From WRIS01 sp964345475 (lineage in GTDB: Bacteria; Actinomycetota; Coriobacteriia; Coriobacteriales; Eggerthellaceae), in NCBI GenBank assembly GCA_964345475.1, contig CAYFQW010000006.1:12285-76284 (forward strand): a DNA stretch of 64,000 nt, read 5' to 3'. This document shows positions 31,085-40,136 of this stretch, one piece after another; within the stretch, counting starts at the first letter, position 1, and each line of letters begins with the position of its first letter. Both the position numbers and the translations under genes were made by a program. Below the pieces are notes generated by a model. That model was given only the letters and a program-made list of their open reading frames with translations. It did not search any database and was not told where the DNA came from.

Positions 31085-32470
31085 TTAATCCTCAAGCTCT
31101 GCGAGCTCTTCATCTTCGTCCTCATTTTGAGTACGGCGAGCCTCTGCCTGCAAAACGAAGAAGCCAACAAGGCCTGCAACAAGGGAAGCTGATAAAATAG
31201 CCACCTTGGATATAGCAATAAGCTCATGGGAAAGGAAGGCGAGGTTCGTAACGAAGATAGCCATCGTAAACCCTACGCCACCTAAAATAGAACCCCCCGC
31301 CATGTGACGCCAATTCACCTTATCGGGGAGATCGCTGAATCCGAGACGGACCGTAATATAGGAGGTGAGGAAAATACCTAAGGGCTTTGCGACACAGAGG
31401 CCAAAAAATATGCCCAATGCAATAGGATGAAAAACTATTTCAGAAAGATTTACTCCCGAAATTGCAACGCCGGCGTTTGCGAAAGCAAAGAGAGGCAAAA
31501 TAAAAAAGTAAACGAAAGAATGCATATTGTGGTTGAGTCGGGTAATGGGAGGTATGGTCAGCTTTGAAACTTTTGCAATCTGATTTACCTCGTTCAAAAA
31601 TTCTTTTTGGGCTAAATCCATCTCGCCTGGATCGTAGCGCTCTTCAGCACTCCTTGACTTACGTTTGAGCCAGCGGTTTGCTGTTTCTGTTCTGATAGGT
31701 GAGTTGGAGGGTATGGTTACGGCAAGCAAGACGCCAGCAACTGTTGCATGTACGCCCGACATATAGATGGTAATCCACATGATGCCGCCTACAATTAAGT
31801 AGGGGGCCAGAGAGCAGACGCCCCCTCTATTCATGCCAATCAATACGAAGAAGCAAAGTATTCCTAAAGCGAGCCACGCGATACTGAGTGATTTGGTGTA
31901 AAAGAAGGCAATTATGAGAATGGCCAAAATATCGTCCACTACGGTACAAGTGGAGAAGAAGGCGCGCAAGCCAGCAGGGACCCTCGATCCAAGCAGGGCA
32001 AGGATACCCAGGCAGAAAGCTATATCGTTAGAGAGGGGTATTGCCCATCCATTTACAAATTCGCCCAAGCCCCCATTAAGAACTAAGTACAGTACTGCAG
32101 GAAGAATAGCTCCTCCAATACCTGCAGCTAAAGGAAGGATGGCCTTTCGAGGCTCCTTAAGTTCTCCTGCCGTTAGCTCGAACTTGATATCAAGGCCTAT
32201 AACCAGGAAGAAAAAAGCCATAAGGAAGTCGTTGATAAAATGTCCTACAGAGATATTGGCCTCGAAGCTGCCGACATTGAAGCTGATAATAAGCTCGTTC
32301 CAGAATGTCTCAAAATTTGGTATGAAGGGGGTGTTTGCGAGTATTAAGGCTAAAACAGCCGCTGCAAACATTAAAATGGTAGAGCGTGTGGATGAGTGGG
32401 TAAACTCAAAAATCTTTTTTCGGCGGCGGGCGACCCTTTGTCCTTTTTCCTCAAATAGTTCTTCTTCCAT
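31085..32470 (-). CDS. nhaA: Na+/H+ antiporter NhaA
   Basis: The 461-residue membrane protein shows family sequences ANISVGHFINDFLMAFFFLV (after the N-terminal 75 residues), LDIKFELTAGELKEPRKAIL, SNDIAFCLGILALLG and FFSTCTVVDDILAILIIAFF. The last two contain the aspartates that bind sodium and protons. It exports Na+ in exchange for H+ for pH and salt homeostasis. The C-terminus is acidic (QNEDEDEELAELED), as in other actinobacterial members. It is a single gene; its promoter should be in the 355-bp region upstream. Confidence 0.95.
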   Translation of the reverse strand: MEEELFEEKGQRVARRRKKIFEFTHSSTRSTILMFAAAVLALILANTPFIPNFETFWNELIISFNVGSFEANISVGHFINDFLMAFFFLVIGLDIKFELTAGELKEPRKAILPLAAGIGGAILPAVLYLVLNGGLGEFVNGWAIPLSNDIAFCLGILALLGSRVPAGLRAFFSTCTVVDDILAILIIAFFYTKSLSIAWLALGILCFFVLIGMNRGGVCSLAPYLIVGGIMWITIYMSGVHATVAGVLLAVTIPSNSPIRTETANRWLKRKSRSAEERYDPGEMDLAQKEFLNEVNQIAKVSKLTIPPITRLNHNMHSFVYFFILPLFAFANAGVAISGVNLSEIVFHPIALGIFFGLCVAKPLGIFLTSYITVRLGFSDLPDKVNWRHMAGGSILGGVGFTMAIFVTNLAFLSHELIAISKVAILSASLVAGLVGFFVLQAEARRTQNEDEDEELAELED

Positions 32471-32825
32471 AATTCCCTATCAAATACGAAGATGTACAGT
32501 GTCTTAGAAGGTGCACCAACATGCCTGGATCTGGTACCATCGAAGCTCATATGTTTGATTTTGCGCCCTCAAACTAAGCTGGATGATTCTCATATATTTA
32601 GAGAACATGATGCTGTTCCAAAATATCGATCCAGCGCTGCACTTATGTGTCGATGGCCGTGTGGCCATAAGGTGGAACAACGATAAAATCCTTATTCTAA
32701 TCCTTAGAATGCTAGCACAGGGGGGCTTATGGAACAATGCATACAAGAAAGAAATGTACGTTTCTCCACCCCTTGCATTGTTCTCTGCATGCTGATTGGC
32801 ACTTTTTACCGTGTGTTCTTTAGAG
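32471..32825. other. Intergenic region upstream of nhaA
   Basis: These 355 bp separate the start of nhaA from the end of the ABC ATPase gene, both on the minus strand. I see no convincing reading frame with a ribosome site, no tRNA and no strong hairpin. It should hold the nhaA promoter near its left end. Confidence 0.5.
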
Positions 32826-33578
32826 TTAAGACAGTATCGAGGAACCGTTTGAAACACTGGCGAGCAGAAGTTTGACGTAGTCGTTGGCGGGGTGTTCGCT
32901 GATGTTTTCGGGCGTATCAAATTGCTGGGCTTCGCCCTTGTTCATCACGAGCACGCGGGTGCCCAAGCGAAAAGCCTCATGCATGTCATGTGTAACAAAC
33001 AAAACCGTCATATCGGTTTTCTGATGAATGCCGCTAATCTCTTCCTGCAACGAACTCCTGGTAATCTCATCGACTGCGCCAAAAGGCTCATCCATTAAAA
33101 GGATATAGGGCTGAGACACGAGGGAGCGTGCGATGCCAACCCTTTGTTGCTGACCGCCTGATAGTTCGTGGGGGTATTTTTTGAGGAGGCTTCGGTCAAG
33201 GCCTACGAGATCGAGTGCTTTCAAAATGGATTCTTTCACCTTGTCGTTGTCGTGCCTCGAAAGACGTGGCACGAAGCCGATGTTGTGACTGACATCGAGG
33301 TGGGGAAATAAGACATTACCTTGTATGGCGTAACCGATTTTCCGCCGCAGCTTAATAAGGTTCTCGTCCTTGATATTTTTCCCGTACATGAAGATATCGC
33401 CACTTGTAGGGACAACGAGACTGTTGACCATTTTGAGCACGGTAGTCTTACCGCCACCCGAGCTTCCTACGATGGTAATGAACTCACCATGCTCGATACT
33501 GAGGTTGAAGTTCTTTACGGCGTATTCGTCCCCATATTTCTTTACAACATTTCTGTATTCAATAGCTGGCTCAGTCAT
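32826..33578 (-). CDS. Osmoprotectant-type ABC transporter ATPase
   Basis: The 250-residue ATPase has Walker A GSSGGGKTT near residue 38, signature LSGGQQQRVGIARSL and Walker B ILLMDEPFGAVD, followed by the switch VTHDMHEAF. It is most like the OpuCA/ProV branch (glycine betaine, carnitine, choline), but it lacks the C-terminal CBS domains of ProV-type ATPases. Its ATG overlaps the stop of the permease gene (TAATG), so both are translated together. It drives import through the fused permease-binding protein. Confidence 0.9.
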   Translation of the reverse strand: MTEPAIEYRNVVKKYGDEYAVKNFNLSIEHGEFITIVGSSGGGKTTVLKMVNSLVVPTSGDIFMYGKNIKDENLIKLRRKIGYAIQGNVLFPHLDVSHNIGFVPRLSRHDNDKVKESILKALDLVGLDRSLLKKYPHELSGGQQQRVGIARSLVSQPYILLMDEPFGAVDEITRSSLQEEISGIHQKTDMTVLFVTHDMHEAFRLGTRVLVMNKGEAQQFDTPENISEHPANDYVKLLLASVSNGSSILS

Positions 33579-35125
33579 TAAAAATCACCTTCCACTAGTC
33601 CTGAAGATGCCAAGAAGTCATGTGCAACGGCCTGAGGGGAACGACCTTCGGTGTCAACCTGGTAGTTAAGCTCTGCCATCGTTTCCTCATCGAAGGCCCC
33701 TTCAAGCTTTAAAAGTGTATCCTCGAGTTCAGGATGCTCTGCTAGCACCTCGAGGCGGCAGACTGTTGCTGCCTGGTAGGAGGGGAAGAACTGTTTGTCA
33801 TCTTCGAGTACTACCACATTGGAGCTCGAAAGCTGTCCATCAGTGGTATATACAACGAGCGCATCAACCTGCCCGCTTTCTATTGCTTTATATTTGAGCC
33901 CCGTATCGAGGTCCATGGTTGAGGAGAAGTCGAAACCGTAGGCCTTGCATAGTTCGTAGTAGCCATCGAGACGTTCATAGAAATCATACTCCGCTCCAAT
34001 AGTTAAGGAGGATGACACGGCCGCTAAGTCGGAATAAGTTTTTAGATTGTACTTCTCTGCTATTGAAGACGCGACTGCAATACCGTAGGTATTTTGGAAG
34101 CCGTATTTTCCGATCCATGTCAGACCCATGTCTTTGTAGGCGGCTTGCAGCTCATCGAACATCGATTCCTGGTAGACTTCGTCGCGAAAGAGGACCGAGT
34201 TCCAGGCGGTGCCGGTGTATTCAGCGTAGAGGTCGTAATCTCCCTTGATGAGCGCAGGTTGTATAACGGAGGTACCTCCTCCGAGCCCTGCAATAAGGTC
34301 GACCTCCAGGTCGGTGTCGTATTCTATGAACTGTGCGAGCACTTCCCCTAAAACAAGCTGTTCCGTATAGGATTTACTTGCCACACGAATCGTGTCCTCG
34401 GAATCCTTATCGCAGAACTGGACGAAGAATGAGCTAACTATGAGGGCAAGCGCGATGATGCCCACGACAATGAGGCGCCTGTTCCCCTTTTTACTCTGTT
34501 CAGCATAGGTAGCGCGCTCGACGAGACCAAGCAAAAGATCGACCACGATAGCAAGCAAGGCAACAAGCGCTGATCCAACAAGCACGATAGGCATGTTGTT
34601 GGTTGTAATGCCCCTGAAAATCGCAACTCCCAAACCGCCTGCTCCGATAAAAGACGCAATGGCCGTGAGTGCAATGGTCATAGTAACCATGTTGCGAAAA
34701 CCCGACATAATAACGGGGAAGGCGAGGGGGAGCTTTATTTTCCAGAGCAGTTGAAATCTTGTGCACCCCATACCCACGGCAGCCTCGATAATCGATTCGT
34801 CGATGGTGGAAATACCCGTATGTGTATTCTTAACCATCGGTAAAAGACCATAGATGGTCAAGGCAATGATGGCGGTTAAATTACCCACACCCGTGAAGGG
34901 AATAAGAAACCCCAATAGGGCTAAGGACGGTATGGTGTACAGGAGGTTGACTGCTGTAAGGGTGAGTTTCGAGATCTTTTCATATTCACTGATAAGTATT
35001 CCGAACATCAAACCTATGACCGTAGCAAATACTATTGCAACTACAGAAATTACTATGTGTTCCAAAATAAGATTGGAAAAAAAATCCCAACGCTCGATAA
35101 GCAGAGTCGCTGCACTCTGTATCAT
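33578..35125 (-). CDS. Fused permease and substrate-binding protein of an OpuC-type importer
   Basis: Residues about 1-215 form an ABC permease of the OpuCB type with the EAA-like loop SIIEAAVGMGCTRFQLLWKI. After another membrane segment (LIVVGIIALALIVSSFFV), residues about 240-515 are a periplasmic binding domain of the OpuCC type (RVASKSYTEQLVLGEVLAQF, GGGTSVIQPALIKGDYDLYAEYTG). One protein thus replaces two subunits, as in some firmicute choline/betaine and ergothioneine (EgtU) importers. The ligand is a quaternary amine by family; sequence alone does not choose between betaine, choline and ergothioneine. Confidence 0.9.
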   Translation of the reverse strand: MIQSAATLLIERWDFFSNLILEHIVISVVAIVFATVIGLMFGILISEYEKISKLTLTAVNLLYTIPSLALLGFLIPFTGVGNLTAIIALTIYGLLPMVKNTHTGISTIDESIIEAAVGMGCTRFQLLWKIKLPLAFPVIMSGFRNMVTMTIALTAIASFIGAGGLGVAIFRGITTNNMPIVLVGSALVALLAIVVDLLLGLVERATYAEQSKKGNRRLIVVGIIALALIVSSFFVQFCDKDSEDTIRVASKSYTEQLVLGEVLAQFIEYDTDLEVDLIAGLGGGTSVIQPALIKGDYDLYAEYTGTAWNSVLFRDEVYQESMFDELQAAYKDMGLTWIGKYGFQNTYGIAVASSIAEKYNLKTYSDLAAVSSSLTIGAEYDFYERLDGYYELCKAYGFDFSSTMDLDTGLKYKAIESGQVDALVVYTTDGQLSSSNVVVLEDDKQFFPSYQAATVCRLEVLAEHPELEDTLLKLEGAFDEETMAELNYQVDTEGRSPQAVAHDFLASSGLVEGDF

Positions 35126-35631
35126 AACAACCCCCTAGAAGGCTCACGTGTCTTAAGAGCTAACTTTCATCGTATGTCTTTTTCTCGCTGATTTATCCCT
35201 TTATCATGAGTAAGCTCAGAAGGCTTGTCAAGCCACTCAACAGCCTTTTTGTCCTAAAAGAGCCTCAAGCAAGCCTTATTTTGCGAAGTTTCAAGGCCTT
35301 GTTGAGCGACTTCTTTTTTCGATAAAAATTTAATAATAATTTGTAATCGCATCTAAAAAGTGAGGGATTATTCCGTCTTTAACATGCTTGTATAGATTTG
35401 TTATATTAATTTTGCGAGAGATATAATTTTTACGCTCTCAGGCTTGACGAAACAGCTCGGACGATAGAATATGTGGAGCTTTGATGATTCTTCGTCATTT
35501 TAGGGTCACTATAGGCCCAAATTTGAGTGTAGCCGGAGTTTGAATACGGTACGCAAGCTTGTTTGCTTAAGTAAAAAATCGAAAGAACAGCAAAGACTGG
35601 GTTATCGGAAACTAAGGGATTGGTCATTCGT
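35126..35631. other. Long intergenic region and leader upstream of uppP
   Basis: The 506 bp between the divergent permease and uppP genes hold no convincing gene. The left part is AT-rich. A good promoter is at 35379-35407 and leaves a 5' leader of roughly 215 nt before uppP. I recognise no named riboswitch in the leader. Confidence 0.5.
35379..35407 (+). promoter_or_regulatory. Promoter upstream of uppP
   Basis: TTAACA (35379-35384) and TATATT (35402-35407) are separated by exactly 17 bp. Both boxes match the housekeeping consensus at five of six positions, in an AT-rich stretch upstream of uppP. Confidence 0.55.
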
Positions 35632-36570
35632 ATGATAGTTGAAGCACTGAAAGCACTTCTTATCGGGTTTGTCGAGGGTATTACCGAGTGGCTGCCTATA
35701 TCGTCAACGGGGCACATGATACTCGTTGATGAATTCATGAAGCTCAATGTAAGCGAAGAGTTCATGGAGCTCTTCCTGGTCGTTATTCAGCTGGGCGCTA
35801 TCATGGCAGTTGTTATTCTGTACTTCAATAAGCTCAATCCCTTTTCTAGAAAAAAGGATACGGGTGAGAAGAAAAGCACCTGGCGCCTTTGGGGTATGGT
35901 TGTTGTCGGCTGCATACCCGCGGCCATTATTGGTATTCTTTTCGACGACTGGTTCCATGAGCATTTTTATAATGCCGTTACCGTCTCTATTGCACTCATC
36001 GTCTACGGCTTTATTTTTATAGCTATAGAAATCTATCATAAGAAAAAACGAGGGGCGATGAGCAGCGGGGAACAAGAGTTGCGCGCGCGGGGGAAGCATG
36101 CTCGTCCAAATGGAACCTCAGGAGATGTGGAGCAAGAGTCGTTCTACAAAATTGAGAACGTCGACGATATAGATATAAAGACGGCGCTTAAGATAGGTGC
36201 GTTTCAGGTGTTAGCTATCGTGCCAGGCACATCACGTTCCGGCTCGACCATCCTTGGAGGGTTGATAAGTGGCTGCTCACGCGTTGTCGCTTCGGAATTC
36301 TCCTTCTTCCTCGCCATTCCGGTGATGTTTGGTTGGGGCTTCTTGAAGTTTTTGAAGTACCTGCTTGCGATCGGCCTTAGCATGTCTCAGGTTGAACTTA
36401 TGGTTCTCGTGATTGGCATCGTGGTTGCTTTCGTCGTCTCAGTAGCATCCATCAAATTTTTAATCGGTTTTGTCAAGAAGCACAGTTTTATACCCTTCGG
36501 TATCTATAGAATTGTAATCGGTGTGGTGGTCCTCGTTTATTTTGCCCTGCAGGGAACTTTGTTTGTATAG
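35632..36570 (+). CDS. uppP: Undecaprenyl-diphosphatase UppP (BacA)
   Basis: The 312-residue membrane enzyme removes phosphate from undecaprenyl diphosphate to regenerate the cell-wall carrier lipid. Family motifs are EGITEWLPISSTGHMIL near residue 15 and PGTSRSGSTILGGL near 198. I chose ATG 35632; an in-frame TTG at 35620 is possible. A polar insert (about 140-175, GEQELRARGKHARPNGTSGD) between membrane segments makes it longer than the usual 270. High activity gives bacitracin tolerance in other species. It stands alone with its own leader. A DUF368 carrier-lipid flippase lies at 50837. Confidence 0.93.
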   Translation: MIVEALKALLIGFVEGITEWLPISSTGHMILVDEFMKLNVSEEFMELFLVVIQLGAIMAVVILYFNKLNPFSRKKDTGEKKSTWRLWGMVVVGCIPAAIIGILFDDWFHEHFYNAVTVSIALIVYGFIFIAIEIYHKKKRGAMSSGEQELRARGKHARPNGTSGDVEQESFYKIENVDDIDIKTALKIGAFQVLAIVPGTSRSGSTILGGLISGCSRVVASEFSFFLAIPVMFGWGFLKFLKYLLAIGLSMSQVELMVLVIGIVVAFVVSVASIKFLIGFVKKHSFIPFGIYRIVIGVVVLVYFALQGTLFV

Positions 36571-36664
36571 GCGGCCCGCTTTAGGAGGGGCTTTTGTTAT
36601 GATGCCCTATAGGTTTGCTTCATAAGAACTTTACGTTTCGAAAAAATCAAAGAAAGGAAGAGCT

Positions 36665-36946
36665 ATGCCCGAAAAAAATAAGGCAGTTTCCTCCATTGAA
36701 AAGCGTCGTGAGGAAATTGATGCTATTGATAGACAGATTGTGACGCTTTTGAACGAGAGGACTGCGCATTCGCTCGCCATCAGAGAATTAAAACCAGAAG
36801 CGCAGATGGGGCTATTCGATCCGAAACGGGAAGAAGAGATTTTTGCGAAACTCTCAAATTACAATAAAGGGCCTCTTTACAACGACAGCCTCCAGGAGAT
36901 ATACGAGGGCATCCTCAAGGTCATGAAGGAGATGCCATCCTTATGA
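36665..36946 (+). CDS. Chorismate mutase (AroQ type)
   Basis: The 93-residue all-helical protein, with KRREEIDAIDRQIVTLLNER (residues 13-32) and KREEEIFAKL, is the AroQ fold. It isomerises chorismate to prephenate for phenylalanine and tyrosine. AAAGGAAG precedes the ATG. Its stop overlaps the DAHP synthase ATG (36943), so the two are coupled and may interact. In other bacteria such small mutases are controlled by complex formation with DAHP synthase. Confidence 0.9.
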   Translation: MPEKNKAVSSIEKRREEIDAIDRQIVTLLNERTAHSLAIRELKPEAQMGLFDPKREEEIFAKLSNYNKGPLYNDSLQEIYEGILKVMKEMPSL

Positions 36947-37743
36947 GTGAAGAAAAGAAAAGCACGCTTCCCGATTTGGGCACGCGAGGCGATGAAATCA
37001 CAATATTTGCAGGCCCTTGCTCTATTGAGAATGAGCAGCAGTTTAATAAGGTTGCAGAGTGCATAGCGGATCTTGGTCTCAGCTGGATCCGTGGGGGAGC
37101 CTTCAAGCCCCGCACGACGCCCCACTCCTTCCAGGGTTTGGGTGAAGAAGGCCTGCAGATTATGCAGAACGCTGGCAAGAAGTATGGTCTCAAGACATTA
37201 ACGGAAGTCGTGGACTCTGCCCACTGTCCCATGGTTCACGCATATGTTGACGGTTTGCAGATCGGCACACGTAACATGGCCAATTTCTCACTCCTTAAAA
37301 ATGTTGGCTTCACTACAGGCGACTCACATAAGATGGTGCTTTTTAAGCGCGGTATGGCCGCCACTATCTCAGAGTGGCTTTCGGCCACCGAATATATTAC
37401 GATGAGCGGGAACAATAATGTGGTGATGTGCGAGAGGGGATTGCGGACCTTTGAGACGGCCACACGCTTCACCCTTGATATCTCTGCGGTGCCGGTCATC
37501 CACAAGCAAAGTCTCTTCCCAGTGTGTGTCGACGTTTCTCACCCTGCAGGCGCGCGTGATCTAGTGCCTTCCCTGGCTAAGGCTGCTGTTGCGGCAGGAT
37601 GCGACTCTTTGATGATAGAGGTGCATCCCGACCCGGCAAGCGCATTAAGCGATGGACCCCAACAGCTTACGCCTGAACAATTTGTAGAGCTCATAGCTCA
37701 ACTGAGAGAGATTGCAGCAGTATTTGGAAAGAAGATTGTATAG
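36943..37743 (+). CDS. aroF: 3-deoxy-7-phosphoheptulonate (DAHP) synthase, type I-beta
   Basis: The 266-residue enzyme condenses PEP and erythrose 4-phosphate, the first step of the shikimate pathway. Recognised parts are FAGPCSIENEQQF, WIRGGAFKPRTTPHSFQGLG, LQIGTRNMANF and CERGLRTFE. It lacks the N-terminal ACT-like or C-terminal mutase domain found in some members, so feedback control probably comes through the separate chorismate mutase to which it is coupled. The motif normally PVLLKRG reads MVLFKRG, a small deviation. Confidence 0.92.
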   Translation: MSEEKKSTLPDLGTRGDEITIFAGPCSIENEQQFNKVAECIADLGLSWIRGGAFKPRTTPHSFQGLGEEGLQIMQNAGKKYGLKTLTEVVDSAHCPMVHAYVDGLQIGTRNMANFSLLKNVGFTTGDSHKMVLFKRGMAATISEWLSATEYITMSGNNNVVMCERGLRTFETATRFTLDISAVPVIHKQSLFPVCVDVSHPAGARDLVPSLAKAAVAAGCDSLMIEVHPDPASALSDGPQQLTPEQFVELIAQLREIAAVFGKKIV

Positions 37744-37779
37744 GCTTGCCTGAGTAGAGGCATTAAAGGAACTATTTGT

Positions 37780-40119
37780 ATGCTCGATTATGCGGTTTTG
37801 AATGAGGCTCAACACGAAGCGGTCTTCTATACAGAAGGACCGCTTCTCGTTTTGGCGGGTGCTGGCAGCGGAAAAACGCGAGTACTTACCTATCGTATTG
37901 CCCATTTGGTGCAAGATAAACACGTAGCACCCTGGGAGATTTTGGCCATCACCTTTACTAACAAGGCAGCCACAGAAATGCGTGAGCGCCTTGCACAGCT
38001 TATCGGCTCTGCGGCGCGTGGCATGTGGGTATCCACCTTCCACAGCATGTGTGTCCGTATCTTGCGCAGTGAAGCCGAGCTCCTCGGATTTACGTCTGGC
38101 TTCACTATCTATGACGATGATGATTCGAAGCGTTTGGTAAAAGAAATTATGCTCGAGCTCGATATCAACACGAAGATATTTCCGATGCAAGCTATTCGCA
38201 ATCGGATATCAACGGCAAAGAACGAACTGATCGTGCCAGGTGATTTCGAAAACCAGGCTAAAGACCCTGTTGGGAGAGTTGCTGCATCCGTCTATAAGCG
38301 CCTTCAGGAGCGTCTGAAGGCTGCAAACGCCTTTGATTTCGATGATTTGCTTGTGTACACCTATCTTTTATTCAAGCATCATCCTGATGTTTTAGAAGCC
38401 TACCAACAGCGCTTCCGTTATCTTCTCGTTGATGAATACCAGGATACAAACGGGGCGCAATATGCCATCGTCAACTTGTTGGCTCAGTCACATGAGAATA
38501 TCATGGTGGTCGGCGATGACGATCAGAGTATTTACTCGTGGCGAGGCGCCGATATTCGAAACATTCTCGAGTTTGAGACCGACTATCCCGATGCGAAAGT
38601 AGTCAAGCTGGAGGAGAACTACCGTTCATGCGGCAATATCCTTGCGGCTGCCAATGCACTTATTGCCAACAACAAACAGCGCAAAGCAAAGAAGCTCTTC
38701 ACCTCACAAGAAGACGGTGCCAAGCTTTCGGTCTATGTGGCCAACGACGAGCGTGACGAAGGGCGTTGGATTGCGGGCGAGGTAGAGAAGAGGCATCGGG
38801 AAGGCTTGTCCTATAGCCAAATGGCCGTATTCTATCGTACCAATGCTCAGAGTCGCGTGCTCGAAGATATGCTTCTGCGTGCTGGGGTACCGTATCGTAT
38901 TGTAGGGGGCACCCGCTTTTTCGACCGCGCAGAAATTCGTGACGTGATGGCCTATTTGACCCTCATAGTGAACCCAGCAGACGATATCGCCGCTAAGCGT
39001 GTTATAAATGTGCCGCGGCGCGGTATTGGAAAAACCACTGTCGAGTATATTGAGGCCAAAGCCCTCGAGAGCAAAAGCAGTTTTATGGAAGCGGCAGAGT
39101 TGGCTATTGCCGAGGACGACATACGGCTTGCCACTCGAAAATCGTTGGCCGAATTCGTCCAGCTCATTAAAGACGCTACGAGCTACTCGGGTGAATTGAG
39201 ACGTGTGGTTGAGACGATAGTAGACGAGAGCGGACTTGTTGAAGCCTTAGAGGCCGAAGCAAGCGACGAAGCACGTGGACGCATAGAGAACATTAAAGAG
39301 TTTTTGACCGTTGTCGACGAGTATTCTCAATCCCACGATGACGATGAGGCCGAGTATGCCGCCCCCACAGTAGGCGAGCCAATAGTTGATGAGGAAGGCA
39401 AAGCACCTGTGCGCGTGCTTTCCGGCAATTCCCTGCTTGATTTTACCGAGTGGGTCCGCTTACGTACCGATCTTGATACGATGAGCGAGGGCGGGCAGGC
39501 ACTCACTCTTATGACCATTCATTCGTCTAAGGGCCTCGAGTTCGATTGCGTATTCGTGGCCGGCATGGAAGAAGGCTTGTTCCCTCACATGAATTCCGTG
39601 GGAGATGCACAAGGCTCCGAAGAAGAACGACGGCTTGCCTATGTTGCTATTACCCGTGCGCGGAAGCATCTTTTCTTCACCTGCGCTTCCACACGGCAGA
39701 TTTTCGGACAGACCTCTGCAAACCCTATGTCTCGCTTCATTAACGAAATTCCCCAAGAACTGCGAACGACCATCGGTCTCGGTTCGGCCGGGTATGCGGG
39801 GACAGGATGGGAAAAACGAGGAAGCCGCAAGGGCATTTCAGGTTCAGGCTCAGAGGCAGGCGGAGGAAGGGTCTTTGGTCGCTCGCGTGAAGCAGGGTCG
39901 CAAGGCCGCGGTTCTTCTGAGTATGTTAACCCCGATGCGGGGAAAAAAGCTGCTGCATCTATGAATTTTGCTGCAGGCGATGCGGTTGATCATAAAATAT
40001 TTGGGCGGGGGAAGGTACTCAAAGTGGATGGGGATACCCTCCATATCCGCTTTAATGCGAATGGGCAAACAAAAAAACTTCTCAAAGATTATGCCCCTAT
40101 AGTTAAGATAAACCTATGA
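37780..40119 (+). CDS. pcrA: UvrD/PcrA-type DNA helicase
   Basis: The 779-residue superfamily I helicase starts with LNEAQHEAV and Walker A AGAGSGKTRVLTYR (near 27-40). It has VDEYQDTNGAQY, GDDDQSIYSWRGADIRN, TIHSSKGLEFDCVFVAGMEEG and AYVAITRARKHL in the usual order. The C-terminus has a Gly/Ser-rich linker and then the PcrA-type Tudor-like domain (FAAGDAVDHKIFGRGKV). It unwinds DNA 3'-5' in excision repair and removes RecA and blocked transcription complexes. Its stop overlaps in-frame codons before the pyrophosphatase, which follows closely. Confidence 0.95.
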   Translation: MLDYAVLNEAQHEAVFYTEGPLLVLAGAGSGKTRVLTYRIAHLVQDKHVAPWEILAITFTNKAATEMRERLAQLIGSAARGMWVSTFHSMCVRILRSEAELLGFTSGFTIYDDDDSKRLVKEIMLELDINTKIFPMQAIRNRISTAKNELIVPGDFENQAKDPVGRVAASVYKRLQERLKAANAFDFDDLLVYTYLLFKHHPDVLEAYQQRFRYLLVDEYQDTNGAQYAIVNLLAQSHENIMVVGDDDQSIYSWRGADIRNILEFETDYPDAKVVKLEENYRSCGNILAAANALIANNKQRKAKKLFTSQEDGAKLSVYVANDERDEGRWIAGEVEKRHREGLSYSQMAVFYRTNAQSRVLEDMLLRAGVPYRIVGGTRFFDRAEIRDVMAYLTLIVNPADDIAAKRVINVPRRGIGKTTVEYIEAKALESKSSFMEAAELAIAEDDIRLATRKSLAEFVQLIKDATSYSGELRRVVETIVDESGLVEALEAEASDEARGRIENIKEFLTVVDEYSQSHDDDEAEYAAPTVGEPIVDEEGKAPVRVLSGNSLLDFTEWVRLRTDLDTMSEGGQALTLMTIHSSKGLEFDCVFVAGMEEGLFPHMNSVGDAQGSEEERRLAYVAITRARKHLFFTCASTRQIFGQTSANPMSRFINEIPQELRTTIGLGSAGYAGTGWEKRGSRKGISGSGSEAGGGRVFGRSREAGSQGRGSSEYVNPDAGKKAAASMNFAAGDAVDHKIFGRGKVLKVDGDTLHIRFNANGQTKKLLKDYAPIVKINL

Positions 40120-40136
40120 GATTAAGGAGTGCTTCC

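Noticed and set aside
32504..32920. A 138-codon reverse frame between nhaA and the ABC ATPase
   Set aside because: It overlaps the end of the ATPase gene, lacks a ribosome site and encodes no recognisable domain.
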